Source: Romanomermis culicivorax
Lineage: Eukaryota > Nematoda > Enoplea > Mermithida > Mermithidae
Length of the DNA: 64,000 nt
Assembly: GCA_963922205.1 (NCBI GenBank)
Contig: CAWUHX010000231.1
Coordinates: 540,798-604,797, forward strand
Reading direction: 5' to 3'
The notes beneath the pieces are model-generated. The model was not told the origin of the DNA. It searched no databases and was given only the letters and a program-made list of their open reading frames with translations. The position numbers and the translations under genes are program-made. This document shows, one piece after another, positions 37,079 through 47,826 of the stretch (the stretch's first letter is position 1; every line of letters starts with the position of its first letter).

Positions 37079-37694
37079 TGTTGTGCAGGTCTTTCCTTAA
37101 GAGGCGTAAGAAAAGATTGGGTCTGAACTGACCTGTTAGAACTGATACCTTGGCTAAGCCTCGGTGATCTGTGCAACAGTCCGTTTGTCCCCAGACCTAC
37201 AACAACAAAGATAAACTTAACTCTAAATACGGGGGCCTTACCAAGGTCCTCCGCAGTCTCCTAGATGAGACAAGGAATCCCCACAGGGATAAACTTACTT
37301 GGGTATAACCCGGAAGGGGTTTCCCAAAACTTACTGGATGTAAACTGGCGCCTGGGCCTTTGGCCCTCCGCCTTCGTCGATGCGAATTATCTAAACAAAT
37401 AAACGAATATGTATAGCAATAAGTCCGGCGAAATATGCAAAAAGAATGTGGGTATACCACAGTGCAATACTCATAAAAAACACAAGTTGCTGGGAAATGT
37501 ATATTTGGGGACGCCAGCAAAAATACCAAAAATATAATAAAAAACGATAATAAGTGAAGAATGATTTCACTTTCATTTTTCGTCTTTCTTTGGCGCTCCA
37601 TTCTATGCAAATGTCTGCGCCGCTGGTCGTCCCTTTTCGTCGATTTGCATGTCGATTTCCCCACACGAAATTGGCATCAACAGGGTGCCCAACA
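37079..37694 (-). repeat. 5' LTR of the Ty3/gypsy element
   Basis: 616 bp, same termini and length as the copy at 23019-23634. Differences are concentrated between about 37215 and 37540. Confidence 0.95.
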
Positions 37695-38196
37695 AGAAAA
37701 TGATTGCTTTTGTACTGTTCTTTTAAGCTCGGGCCGGTTTAAGTAACAGAAAGTGAGGATCATCCCGACGTCGGTATTGAGTGCTTGGAACTGAGTTTGA
37801 ACATTTCTTTTATCTTTTTTTGGGTTTCACTAAAGTTCGAGCTGGGGATTAACTGAACGTGAAGCTCACGCATGAGCTCGAGATATTCTCGACCATAAAA
37901 ATAAAAACACGTAAAATGTGGCACGTCATTCATGTTATATGTAAGACACATGTTACAAAAACTGCAAAACCAAAGGAAAAGCAAAAAGGGACGTTTGTTG
38001 AGAAAATACCGTGGAAAAAATTTGAATGAAAATCTTACCTAAAAATTTCGTTCACGTTTAATATGTCTATTTATCAATCGATAAAGCAAAACATGCATTT
38101 TTATCAATCAACGGTTACAGAAAAAAAAACGAAAAAATTCCCACCCTGCTCCATAGGAACATTAACTTTTGTAAGTGGCTGAAACTGACGTCAGTA

Positions 38197-38560
38197 TTAG
38201 GATTGAATGAAAAATTTCAGTGAAGCCGCTGAAACTGAGGTTTTACTTTTTCTGGTCAAGATAATCTTGAGCTCGGGCTCAAACCACTTTACCGGCTGCA
38301 GATCATTAGACCCACATTTTTTCAACTTGAAACAATGCAAAATTAAATTTGCTTTCTGCATACCTTTCTTGGCGATATGATCACAGTATGCAGGTGATGA
38401 AAGATCATTGGATAAAATGATTCTCAAGTTTCTTATGACTTTTTTCTGGTCTGGAAGAAATTCTTTCTTCATTACATAATATGTGCATTTTGGATTATTT
38501 TGACCTATATGCATAATAAAACATTTTGTGGTTGATATGTGCCTTTGATGTAACATATCG
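38197..38560 (-). pseudogene. LINE reverse transcriptase fragment, diverged family
   Basis: One open segment reads MHIGQNNPKCTYYV..LPDQKKVIRNLRIILS..YCDHIAKKGMQKANLILHCF, which aligns in order with the post-catalytic thumb region of the LINE at 39730-40992 (LHLGSNNPKVEYYI..VANLILKCF) but with low identity. A fragment only, from a related but different LINE. Confidence 0.65.
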
Positions 38561-38751
38561 TTAAGTAAGGCTGAATTTGAAACAAATGAACAGCAGAATT
38601 CTCAGCATTTTCTAGACCGGCGCGATGTTGGATAAAATAATATTTGGCTAGATAAATGTTGGCTTAGACTTAGACTAAGGCTTAGGCCATTCGGGTGACC
38701 TGAGATATTTATAGCAATTTTGGTAATGTAAGACTGCGCGTAAAATTTTCA

Positions 38752-39056
38752 TAGAAAGAAAGAAGCTTATTAAATGCGAAGAAGATACGAGAGTAAATAC
38801 GAGTAATACACAAAAGCTCACGGACGTGACAGAAGAACATGCGAATTGGGCTTTAAAAAATGACACAATTTACATCGAGAGCTGGGCATATTATTTGGAC
38901 GAATAACCTCATCAGTTAGGGAATTCCAGGCATCAATATTTCGCAGGCGAAAGTAATGTTTTAAAGCATTAGAAATATACTTCGATTTATACAATTTAAA
39001 CGAGTTGGACGCGCGATAATTGAATGGACCCAAGATGAAAAATAGCGAGCGAGAAT
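38752..39056 (-). pseudogene. LINE 3' end, truncated copy
   Basis: The last about 75 codons (PFNYRASNSFKLYKSKY to SHVLLSRP stop) are closely similar to the C-terminus of the LINE at 39730-41395. The copy ends at a TTTCTTTCTTC-type tail, as the other does. It is a 5'-truncated insertion of the same family. Confidence 0.8.
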
Positions 39057-39184
39057 TTTCATCAACTTGATTGGTCGGGAAAAATGTGTTATCAATTTGC
39101 TTTGTCGAAAAAATGTATTGTACTGCTTCCTAACCGTAATTCTAAGCCTGTCTAAGCCTAAAGGCCTAGACAGGCTAAGCCTAA

Positions 39185-39546
39185 AGGCCTAGACACCGCG
39201 CGGTACAGCGCGGCACTGCGCGCCGCCGCGCGTTGCCGGTTGTCCTATTCATACTAACAGGCGGCGCCGCGCGGTACCGCGCGGTGGCTTGTCATACTTC
39301 GCCGCGCGGTACCGCGGCGAAGTATGACAAGTACCGCGCGGTACCGCCGCTTTTTTACTTTTGGATTTTGCTCTTCTCAAAAAATGTGTATTAGTTTAGT
39401 TGAAACCTGATGGGGCGCTGCGCGACGCCGCAAAAATTACAAAAACCTATTCATGCTTCAAAGGCGGTACCGCGCGGCGCCGCTTTTTAGTATGAATAGA
39501 ACAACCGGCGCCGCGCGGTACCGCGCGGTGAAGTATGACAGGGCCT
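39185..39546. mobile_element. GC-palindrome MITE, TAA target duplication
   Basis: Ends AGGCCT..ACCGCGCGG (left) and CCGCGCGG..GACAGGGCCT (right), flanked on both sides by TAA (39182-39184 and 39547-39549). The terminal regions are packed with CCGCGCGG and GGTACC palindromes. A conserved AT-rich core (TTTTGGATTTTGCTCTTCTC) is shared with 54925-55188. TAA duplications and GGCC-type ends suit a Harbinger-like (PIF) non-autonomous element; no transposase is present. The left flank has a short tandem duplication of CTAAAGGCCTAGACAGG. Confidence 0.8.
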
Positions 39547-39663
39547 TAAGCTAGAAAATTTGGCAGAAAAAACTGACACATTCGATAAAGTTTTTCGACC
39601 AATCGAATTGATGACAGATCTCTCTTGGTAATGTTTAATTTAAACATGTACGTAATGTTTGAA

Positions 39664-41395
39664 GAAAGAAGAAAGAAATTTATTAAATGCGAATAAATAC
39701 ACAAGTAAATGCAACTAATACAGAAAAGCTCATGGACGTGACAAAAGCACGTGCGAATTGAGCTTTAAAAAACGACTCAATTTAGACCGAAAACAGGGCA
39801 TGTTGTTTGAATGAATGATATCATTGGGTAGGGAATTCCAAACATCAATATTTCGCGAGCAAAAATCATGTTTTAAAGCGTTAGAGTTATATTTCGATTT
39901 ATACAATTTAAATAAGTTAGACGCGCGATAATTGAATGGACTCAAAGTGAAAAATAAGTCTGGTGGAATTACTTTAAATTTCAAAATTAAGAACATGTAA
40001 GATAGGTCGATACACGTACGTCTAAATTCAAGGTCATCAAGGCCAGATTTGTTGAGGCGCTCCTTATAGCTTAAATCTTTATATCCAAAAAGCCTTTTTG
40101 TAAACCTTCGTTGAACTTTTTCTACCAATTTAGTATCCCCAACCAGACAAGGATTCCAGAGTGGTGAACCATATTCCAGGATAGGGAGAACATAGGATTT
40201 AAAAGCCCTGATTTTTAATTCATTGAAGTTAGAGTGAAAACATTTTAAAATCAAATTTGCCACCCTAGATGCTTTTTTAACCACATAATTACAATGGGCA
40301 GTTGCTGACAATTTTTCATTGAACATAACACCAAGATCCTTCATCTCTGAAACAGTAGGAATCAGAAAATCGTTTATATAATACTCAACTTTGGGGTTAT
40401 TACTCCCAAGATGCAAAACAGAACATTTTTCCAGAGAAATAGATAATTGCCATTTCAATGACCATTCATAAACTTTGACAAGATCGCCTTGTAGTACTTC
40501 AGCATTTTTGGTAGCATTGAATATTTTCACATCATCAGCAAAAAGATAAATTTCACTGCTAATACCATCAAATATATCATTTATGAAAATTAGGAACAAT
40601 GTTGGTCCCAATACACTACCCTGAGGAACCCCACTAGTAACCCTAATTGGATTAGAGAAGCAATTGCCAATTTTTACCTGTTGAGTCCTATTAAATAAAA
40701 AACCATGCAACCATCTCAATAAAAAACCAGATATGCCATAGGAAGCTAATTTTCCAAACAGTTTTTCATGAGAAACAGTATCAAATGCTTTCTGAAAATC
40801 GATATAAATTAAATCTGTTGCTATTTTTTTATCCAAATTTTTAGCCCATAATGTTTTACAACTTAAAAGCTGAAGGACACAAGATTTTTTCTTTCTAAAT
40901 CCAAATTGTCTATCATTCAGAAAATTATTTGACTCAAAATAAGCCATCATGTCTACATTTATAATACTTTCCAATAACCTTACATGAGACACAACATAAA
41001 GAAACTGGTCTATAATTTTCTACCTTTGCTGGGTCCTTTTTTTGAAAATAGGTACCACGTTTGATGTTTTCCAAATATCTGGTAATTGTCCAGTTCTAAA
41101 TGAAATTTCAAAAATTGTTCTCAAAGGTTCTGCCAAGACTAGATATAATTTTTTCAGGAAAAAGGCACACAAACCATCAGGACCAAGAGACAGTGTAGGC
41201 TTCAAATATTTTAGAGTCAATAGGACTCTTAAGAAATCAAATTTGATAGATAGATCTTTATTAAACTGCTTTTGAGAATATTCAGGGATTTTTTCATTGT
41301 CCAAGATAAATACTGATCCAAAATATTGGTTGAATATTTCACTTTTCATTTTATCATCAGTTATATCAGACTCACCAGAAACAATAACATGTTAC
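39664..41395 (-). pseudogene. CR1/jockey-like LINE, 5'-truncated, frame-broken
   Basis: The main open frame (40992-39730, 420 codons) contains LINE reverse transcriptase: IYIDFQKAFDTVSH (motif A), GVPQGSVLGP (motif B), FADDVKIF (catalytic, residues 151-154), a thumb with LPILEYGSPLWNP, and the terminal PFNYRASN..LLSRP. An upstream frame (41349-41020) supplies the RT fingers (SLGPDGLCAFFLKK, PIFKK). Between 41040 and 40985 the reading frame shifts more than once, so the copy cannot make one protein. No endonuclease or ORF1 remains. The 3' end carries ATTTCTTTCTTC repeats. It abuts the donor end of an orphan exon at 41397. Confidence 0.9.
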
Positions 41396-41396
41396 C

Positions 41397-41754
41397 TCAA
41401 AGTTTTATCCGTTTTCTCTCCAGCTCCGCTGACGGCCAAAACGCTCAACGGAAAAAACCAGCCCAACGGGGAAAAGGCGACGTTTTCGTCGACGGCGTCG
41501 GGCAAGACACCGGTGGCGGTGTTCGGAGCGTCGAACGGCGCCGATCGCAGCCGAGATAAACGACGCGGAAATAGACGCTCCAACCAATCGCAGCAGACGT
41601 AAAAATTGGCCAACGTCAGTTTGCGGCGGGCGGCCGGCGTCCGGGTGTTGACGCGGGTGAAACGGTGCCCGAAAACTTGATAATTTTTAAAATCGCGCTC
41701 GGCTGGATCTGGATCGAAAAGTTCGATATTGCAAGTAGAGCAAAAGCTTTTCAT
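41397..41754 (-). CDS. Orphan GC-rich first exon, unknown protein
   Basis: ATG-initiated frame of about 119 codons (MKSFCSTCNIELFDPDP..) ending at a plausible donor (TTTGAG/GTAACA). The GC-rich body, unlike its AT-rich surroundings, resembles that of the collagen and cadherin exons. It has a CSTC pair near the start and a CCDW later; no domain is recognised and there is no clear signal peptide. A continuation exon was not found downstream; LINE sequence begins immediately after the donor. It could be the 5' exon of a gene whose remainder lies elsewhere, or a captured fragment. Confidence 0.4.
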
Positions 41755-43830
41755 TTGTGTCCCGATTTAATAAGACAGCAAAAACAGGCAGTGATAAAAG
41801 TCAGAGCGTAAGGTTTGTAAGAATTTAAATAATATTCAACCAAGTAGGATCGGCAATACCGAAAATCGTACTGCAAATCGAAGATGTAAACAACTTTCAT
41901 TATCACGGAGAATGAGAGCAAAAACGATAACCATTATGGCAACAACTACAGTCATGCCTGAAGCCATAGTTACTGTCACTAGAGCTCAAGCTCGTGCAGA
42001 GGCTAAGAAAAAATAATGAAACCAGTCATGTGCTGCAAATTGATGAACAACTAAAACCATATCTGCAATTACTGAAGTTGACCCACCTAACTGCAAAACA
42101 ACTTGAACAATTTTCTGACTGGCAGCTGTTTTATCAGTTTTGCAGTTCCATGCTCACCTATTTGCTTATTTGAAATCCAAAAGTTTACTACCTGAGACAA
42201 AAGAAGCGCAGAGTTGTTTTGAGCAGTCTTGAGTATACTGTTATTGATGATCCACTAATTTTCTATGCAGTGAGGAAGATTCTGATACTGAATTGATAAT
42301 ACCTAACCAGATGATCGTATAAATTTCAAAAGCTTGCCATGATGACGTCCACAGGTCATTTTGAACTTTCCTGTATCCTAGCCAGAGTTCGCTGGCGCTT
42401 CTATTGACTGTATAGGCTGACCGTTTTCGCCATCCATTTTGTGGTCCTTATGCTCACCGCCATTGTCAGTTTATTCACGTTCATGCCGCTAAGCTTCGCC
42501 GCCTCGCCGCTTCGCCGCCGATCCATTGTACGTTCAGTTACCTTCATCATTGTTTTGTGTGATCAGTAAAGAAGTAATGTCAGTCAGTAGCCAGTAATCC
42601 TAATCTACTGGTTTTTTAGTATATTTTTCCATAACCCAATGTTCAAGACTGTAATATAAAAATCCCACATACTTAACCCACAATAATCCATGAGTTCTTA
42701 CTCAAATGTTGCCAGTCCTAATGTAATTTCGTTTAATTGCACGCAACATGTATTCTTTGTCGGCTATTGAATTCCAGGAATCGGCGACAGTCACCGATTG
42801 TCGTCGACTGTCGCTGATTGTCGATGACAAAAATGGTAAACCTTTTCACTTCTGAATAGGGTTCAATCCTGTTTTGCCTAGTTTGTGTTCCATTTTGTTC
42901 CATGTTGTTCCATGCTCGTCGTGGGCTCCGTCATGTTTCACCAACTTGCTTTTTTTGGGTTATCCGCGTATGAAATAAAATTTTGCTTAGAATAGGCTTA
43001 TTGGTCTTGAGGTTCATACGAGAGGTATAAGTTGGCCAAGAGATTACCCTCCAAAGCCGTTCTACTTTCATGTTATTCGAGTTCCTACAAACGTCTTCAG
43101 AGACTACTGCAGACGTCAATTTTGTTTGGATTCCAGGAATCAAAGCAACTTGACTGCTGCTCTTACAGTAATAACAACAGTGTCAGCTTCTAACCGCTAC
43201 CCTCAGTTTTTATATTCTCCGAATTCGTTCTTACCGTAAAAATTGTCCGATCGTATGATTCTTAACCTCTACGCACCATAAATTCCATCTGATCCTTACA
43301 CGGCATCGGTCTACCAGATGAAATAGTACTTGCTACCCGAGTTCAACATTTAGAAGCATTTAAAGAAAAACATATTATAGGCTTTTCTCTGCCTAAACAT
43401 CTTCTTCCATCACAAGCATTACTTGGAAAAAAATTGGAATATAGAACTATATTCATTATCAAATTTCACTAACTGACCGACATAATTTAATGAGATTTCA
43501 ACGAATTTAGCGTTTTTTTTCATATTTTTTCGGCAAATTTTGCAAAGACCGAAAAATATTGGCCCAGTTTATCAAAGAAACAGCTGGTTTTGTTATAACA
43601 TATAGGGTTAATCTACTTTTTCGATATGTTTTGTGTGTAGGACGGGTCAACACATTTTCAGACCGAGTTCACGTCAAATGTATTGACAAGTCAAAAAATA
43701 ATCATCGCATGCCCGTGCTAATTACAACAGTGATATTCGTTTTGCACGCGAATGTGCTTACCGCGTAGTACTTCGAAAATCCGAACTTTCTGATTTACAA
43801 GCTACTTTCTGAAGGTTTATTTCTATGCGT
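41755..43830. other. Repeat-derived stretch, no host gene seen
   Basis: Contains a short frame at 41936-42016 (MPEAIVTVTRAQARAEAKKK stop), of the type found in spacers of gypsy polyproteins and probably an LTR-element fossil. An LTR-like segment follows (about 42330-42700), and a short cluster of CGACAGTC/GACTGTCG units lies at 42784-42830. Nothing else recognised. Confidence 0.4.
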
Positions 43831-43837
43831 ATTGATC

Positions 43838-44266
43838 AGTCTATAATCTGTTTTTTACAAAATGCTTGCAAATTAAAAAATAACAAAAACAAGTAGTGTG
43901 ACGAGGTGCCATCGTGCATTTTCCTCTGAGCCCATAGGCTTGATGTTGCTCATCCTAGTCACGGACCTAAACCTAGATTTTTGAAACGCGCACTGCTGCA
44001 GTCGCAACAGGCGATGCAGGGTTGTGTGCAGTCGGTGGTAGGGCAGCTACGACCCAGTGTGTGAGAACCGTTACAGTAGCGCACTCAAAACCATTTACAC
44101 AAGGCTTTTACTGTAGGATATTTTGTTGAATAAATTTTAAGGTTAGTTGCAAATTTCAAATCTTGTGCGACGTATGGTTTAGCAGGAAATAGAATAAATA
44201 AGAAATAATACTTGCTTTCCACTCTCAATATTTATATAAGTATTTCAGGAAAAATAGACTACAGTA
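43838..44266 (-). repeat. TATAG MITE copy with an insertion
   Basis: Left end TCTATAATCTGTTTTTTACA and right end AAAATAGACTACAG in reverse orientation. Its middle is interrupted at about 43912-44090 by GC-richer sequence that includes the segment shared with 45361-45443. Confidence 0.6.
43983..44075 (+). repeat. Segment shared with 45361-45443 (opposite strand)
   Basis: GCACTGCTGCAGTCGCAACA.. GGTGGTAGGGCAGCTACG..TGTGTGAGAAC aligns, reverse-complemented, to 45361-45443 over about 85 bp with few changes. In one frame it reads LLQ.Q.AMQ..VQS.V.QL, reminiscent of Gln-rich gag N-termini. Nature unproven. Confidence 0.5.
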
Positions 44267-45360
44267 GGAACTTTGCTCATAGTTTTATTGCCGTTTAGTA
44301 GACAAGAATTTTTCCTGTTGTAGTCTTGAGATTATATTTGGAAATCGAAAAAAGTACGGTTCACACATGTGCAATGAGCTTTTGAATGAAGCAAGAAATC
44401 ATACTCATTTCAAAAACCTACTTTCTCCTGGAATTTTTTCCTTCATTGTGAAATTGCCTTAATCAGCATCAGTCATCTGCGAGAATGTGGCAGAGCGATT
44501 GAACAAAACTTTGGACGCACAAAATTCACGTGCTGCTCATCTCAATAACACTTTTGTGCAAAAATTTGGAATACTTTCATCAAGGAACTGGACGTTTTCC
44601 AAGAGATGTCGCCTACCGATGACTTTCGTGAGCGAAATTGTTGTTCTATTATGCAAAATTTACTTATATTATCGTAAATGGTATGCATCAAAGCGTGACA
44701 AACAACGCAGAAAAAATATCGTTCTTTGTAGACAGATTGGAAACACTTTTCTCGACGCATTGCTAAGATGTTTCTCGATTCTCTACGATGAGTATTTTTT
44801 CACAGGAACGCTTGACCTGAATTCTAAATCTTCGACCATATAATTCTAACAGAAAACTAGCCCTACAAGAGGAGCCGAGACGAAAATTCTTGATGGATAA
44901 CTTCCTTTTACAGTGTACAAAAATCTCATTGCTTTTTGTTATTGAACCTGTTTTTTTGTTGCTATCGCACTTATGTGCCGGAATTTCATTGTCAGTGCCA
45001 TATGTTTTTAACGCAAAGGTGACGACTGATTCAAAAGGAACGGCTGAACATTGGGGATCCTCATTATCCATGGAATCCTATTCGACATGTTTCTTTCCAT
45101 TGTTGAATTAATTTTGATATTTATTTGATCTTGGTTGCCAAAGACCATGTTGAAGACTATCTGCGGACAACTGATTCACTCCGTAATTGTGATATCAACT
45201 GTGATTCATCAAGGTACCATTTTCATTCCGTATTGGATAAGCGTTAACGAGGGAGGCTCTTCTAGTGTAAATACGGAAATAGTGTTTGTTATATCGCATT
45301 CCATAGCTCACAGCAATCTGAGTAATGTTACACTGACAATTTTTGTCCATGAGCTTTTGT

Positions 45361-45443
45361 AATAGTTCTCGCACACGGCGCGAGGTAGCTGCTCTACCAT
45401 CGACTGCACATCCTGCATCGCTCGTTGAAACTGCAGCAGTGCC
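45361..45443 (-). repeat. Segment shared with 43983-44075
   Basis: See the partner copy. On the minus strand this copy is open for about 33 codons (LLQFQRAMQDVQSMVEQLPR..). Confidence 0.5.
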
Positions 45444-45884
45444 CATCATAAAGATCCAAGTCTGTATCCCTGACTTGGATGTGGAACATGAAGTGAATAA
45501 GTTTCCGGAGAAAAGCGCGGCTTCGCTCCTCTGTGTATCGTTCCATTCTCCTAGGGGAGAGTGACGCCTGCGTCACAAAATACCTCCCCCTGCTGAGGCA
45601 AGCAAACGACATCCTTGTGGGGTCACTAAAATATGTGAGTACTTTGTAACCGTATAACTGTGCAGGAGACTGATTTTTCGGAATACGAGAAGGGCCACTT
45701 GAAAAACCCACTAGAAAAAATTTGTTATTACTTGGAGAAGTTAGGTACCACTTGAAAAAAATCGTTACCTTCGAAAATGATGATGCATCGCAAAATTTTC
45801 AACATGCATCGAAAAAATCAAAATGTAAGAGTTTTTTGATGTTTGACTTTATTTTCAAGTGCATAGCATTTTTTCAAGATATTC

Positions 45885-45985
45885 TAGGAAAAAATTGAGA
45901 TCTTATCTTGAAAAAATCAAGATCTCATCTTGAAAAAATCAAGATGGCATCCTGAAAAAATTAAGATTCCATCTTGAAAGAAAAT
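45885..45985. repeat. Tandem array of a palindromic ATCTTGA(A)n motif
   Basis: Four or five units of ATCTTGAAAAAATCAAGAT type. Each unit is nearly self-complementary, so the array could fold into several alternative hairpins. Confidence 0.75.
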
Positions 45986-46598
45986 CAAAATGGGCGGCAC
46001 ATCAAAAGATGAGAATTTCTGAAACTAGCCAGGTTGCTCCGCCTCCTATGTTTATATATATACGGGAACCCTTCGAAGTGGATTTCTGAGGTCATGGCTT
46101 GCCGGCGGAAGGTAACTCTGGTTTTTTTCAGCGTTTGACAGAGAGAGGTTACTTTGCACGGGGAATCCGATGAACATATTGGTTTTTCATAAAAATTTTT
46201 ATTATCTGAGATTTTTCAGAAAAACGCCAAAAAATCTTGTTTTTCACTCAAGTCCAGTAATTCTGGAAAATAATCAAAATTTTGGACTTTGTCGACTATT
46301 CTAAGACCATTCCCTGAATGCCTATAGGATACCGAATTCATTCTAAAATGTAAATATTTGGAATTTTCACCCGAATACCTCCTTTTGTAACTGCAGTAGT
46401 TGGTGATATTTGACCGAAAATTTACATTTTGTCTATAGAATTTTATTGAGTTCTACTGTGATATGCAACTTCTGCAGTAAAACATCAAGGTAGTGTTCAA
46501 AAAAATATATTTTGCATTTTTTGCAAGATATTTTTATCTTTATCTTGCTATTTTCTTATATTCTTATCTTCATCTTTATCTTCTTGCTTTCAAAGGTT

Positions 46599-47250
46599 CA
46601 TCTCTATCTTTATCTTTATCTTTATCTTTATCTTTATCTTTATCTTTATCTTTATCTTTATCTTTATCTTTATCTTTATCTTTATCTTTATCTTTATCTT
46701 TATCTTTATCTTTATCTTTATCTTTATCTTTATCTTTATCTTTATCTTTATCTTTATCTTTATCTTTATCTTTATCTTTATCTTTATCTTTATCTTTATC
46801 TTTATCTTTATCTTTATCTTTATCTTTATCTTTATCTTTATCTTTTATCTTTATCTTTATCTTTATCTTTATCTTTATCTTTATCTTTCATCTTTATCTT
46901 TATCTTTTATCTTTATCTTTTATCTTTTATCTTTATCTTTTATCTTTTATCTTTGTCTTTTATCTTTATCTTTTATCTTTATCTTTTATCTTTATCTTTT
47001 ATCTTTTATCTTTATCTTTATCTTTATCTTTATCTTTATCTTTATCTTTATCTTTTATACTTATCTTTTATCTTTATCTTTTATCTTTATCTTTTATCTT
47101 TATCTTTTATCTTTATCTTTTATCTTTATCTTTTATCTTTATCTTTATCATCTTTTATCTTTATCTTTAGCTTTTTAATTTTTTATTTTGCAAATTATCT
47201 TTATCTTTTTGATTTTCCTATCTTTATCTTTGTCTTTTAGAAAGGTAAAT
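46599..47250 (+). repeat. Hexanucleotide satellite (TTTATC)n
   Basis: About 650 bp, almost pure TTTATC units from 46599 to about 46840, then increasingly interrupted by TTTTATC variants. The long Leu/Ser/Tyr or Phe/Ile frames reading through it are artefacts. Confidence 0.98.
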
Positions 47251-47577
47251 TTGTATTTCTATCTTTATCTTGCTGAAATTTCTTATCTTTTTGAACAACA
47301 CATCAAGCTTATCTCACTCGAAATTATTGGCAGCAGTAGCAATTTCATTGTATAGGTCCTGGATCTATTTTAAAAGCACAAGTTTCAGGTTATAGGCGCC
47401 AACATTGGTTGTTCAAAATTTTATTGCAAAATGATCTTAGTTTTTTATCATTACTGTTTTTTTAGCTAAATCGTGCAGTTCCTCAGCGTTAAGAAGTAAG
47501 TTGCCACCATGAGCATTTGAATTTCATAATAAGTCGATCAATTCGATAGATATAAGAAAGTACGTAGAATATACCGA

Positions 47578-47808
47578 CTATGTCTCGAGTGGATCAGGTG
47601 AGTCATGGAGATATTCAGACTGTCGACCAATCTTCCGGGCATTACGTTGACATTTAGGTACATTCGCCACAAGTTCGGCGCAGTTATCATGCAACTTCGA
47701 AAGTTCCGAGTGCTTTTGGTACAATGCACCGGAAAACAATATCCAATGGCAATTGGCCAGGTTAAAAGACAATGTCAAAAATTCACAGTTCGATGCATTA
47801 ACGGGTAG
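47578..47808 (-). CDS. Possible Cys-containing exon, uncertain
   Basis: A minus-strand frame reads NASNCEFLTLSFNLANC..YQKHSELSKLHDNCAEL..VPKCQRNARKIG and stops at 47578. The spaced cysteines suit a small extracellular nematode domain, but there is no family match I can name, no clear splice partner, and the frame borders Penelope-element sequence. It may be chance. Confidence 0.25.
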   Translation of the reverse strand, partial: LPVNASNCEFLTLSFNLANCHWILFSGALYQKHSELSKLHDNCAELVANVPKCQRNARKIGRQSEYLHDSPDPLET

Positions 47809-47826
47809 ACTGGAATTGCCAGGTAA

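Larger units (their letters stand above)
23019..37694 (-). mobile_element. Ty3/gypsy LTR retrotransposon with third ORF
   Basis: Full-length element of 14.7 kb read on the minus strand: 5' LTR 37694-37079, primer-binding-like TGG start two bases inside, gag-protease ORF 36982-33134, RT-RNaseH-integrase ORF 33188-30147, third ORF 29725-24391 (one intron), 3' LTR 23634-23019. LTRs are 616 bp each and end TGTTG..CAACA. Integrase downstream of RNase H and the DTGA protease place it in Ty3/gypsy. The flanking 5 bp differ (agttg versus agaaa), so no target duplication is seen. The two LTRs differ at several percent of positions by eye. The element interrupts a relic at 23018. Confidence 0.95.
44270..46590. 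other. AT-rich stretch with short frames only
   Basis: Contains open frames of 70-118 codons on both strands (44487-44843 plus; 45195-45711 minus), none with recognisable domains. A tandem palindromic motif lies at 45880-45985. No exon can be supported. Confidence 0.5.

Noticed and set aside
39185-39546. GC-rich segment as a possible CpG-type promoter
   Set aside because: Terminal repeats and TAA duplications show it is a transposable element.
44487-44843. Plus-strand frame of 118 codons
   Set aside because: No recognisable motif, and the opposite strand is open too; nothing supports either.
46493-47240. Two plus-strand frames of more than 220 codons rich in Leu/Ser/Tyr or Phe/Ile/Tyr
   Set aside because: They read straight through the TTTATC satellite; the protein is only the repeat.
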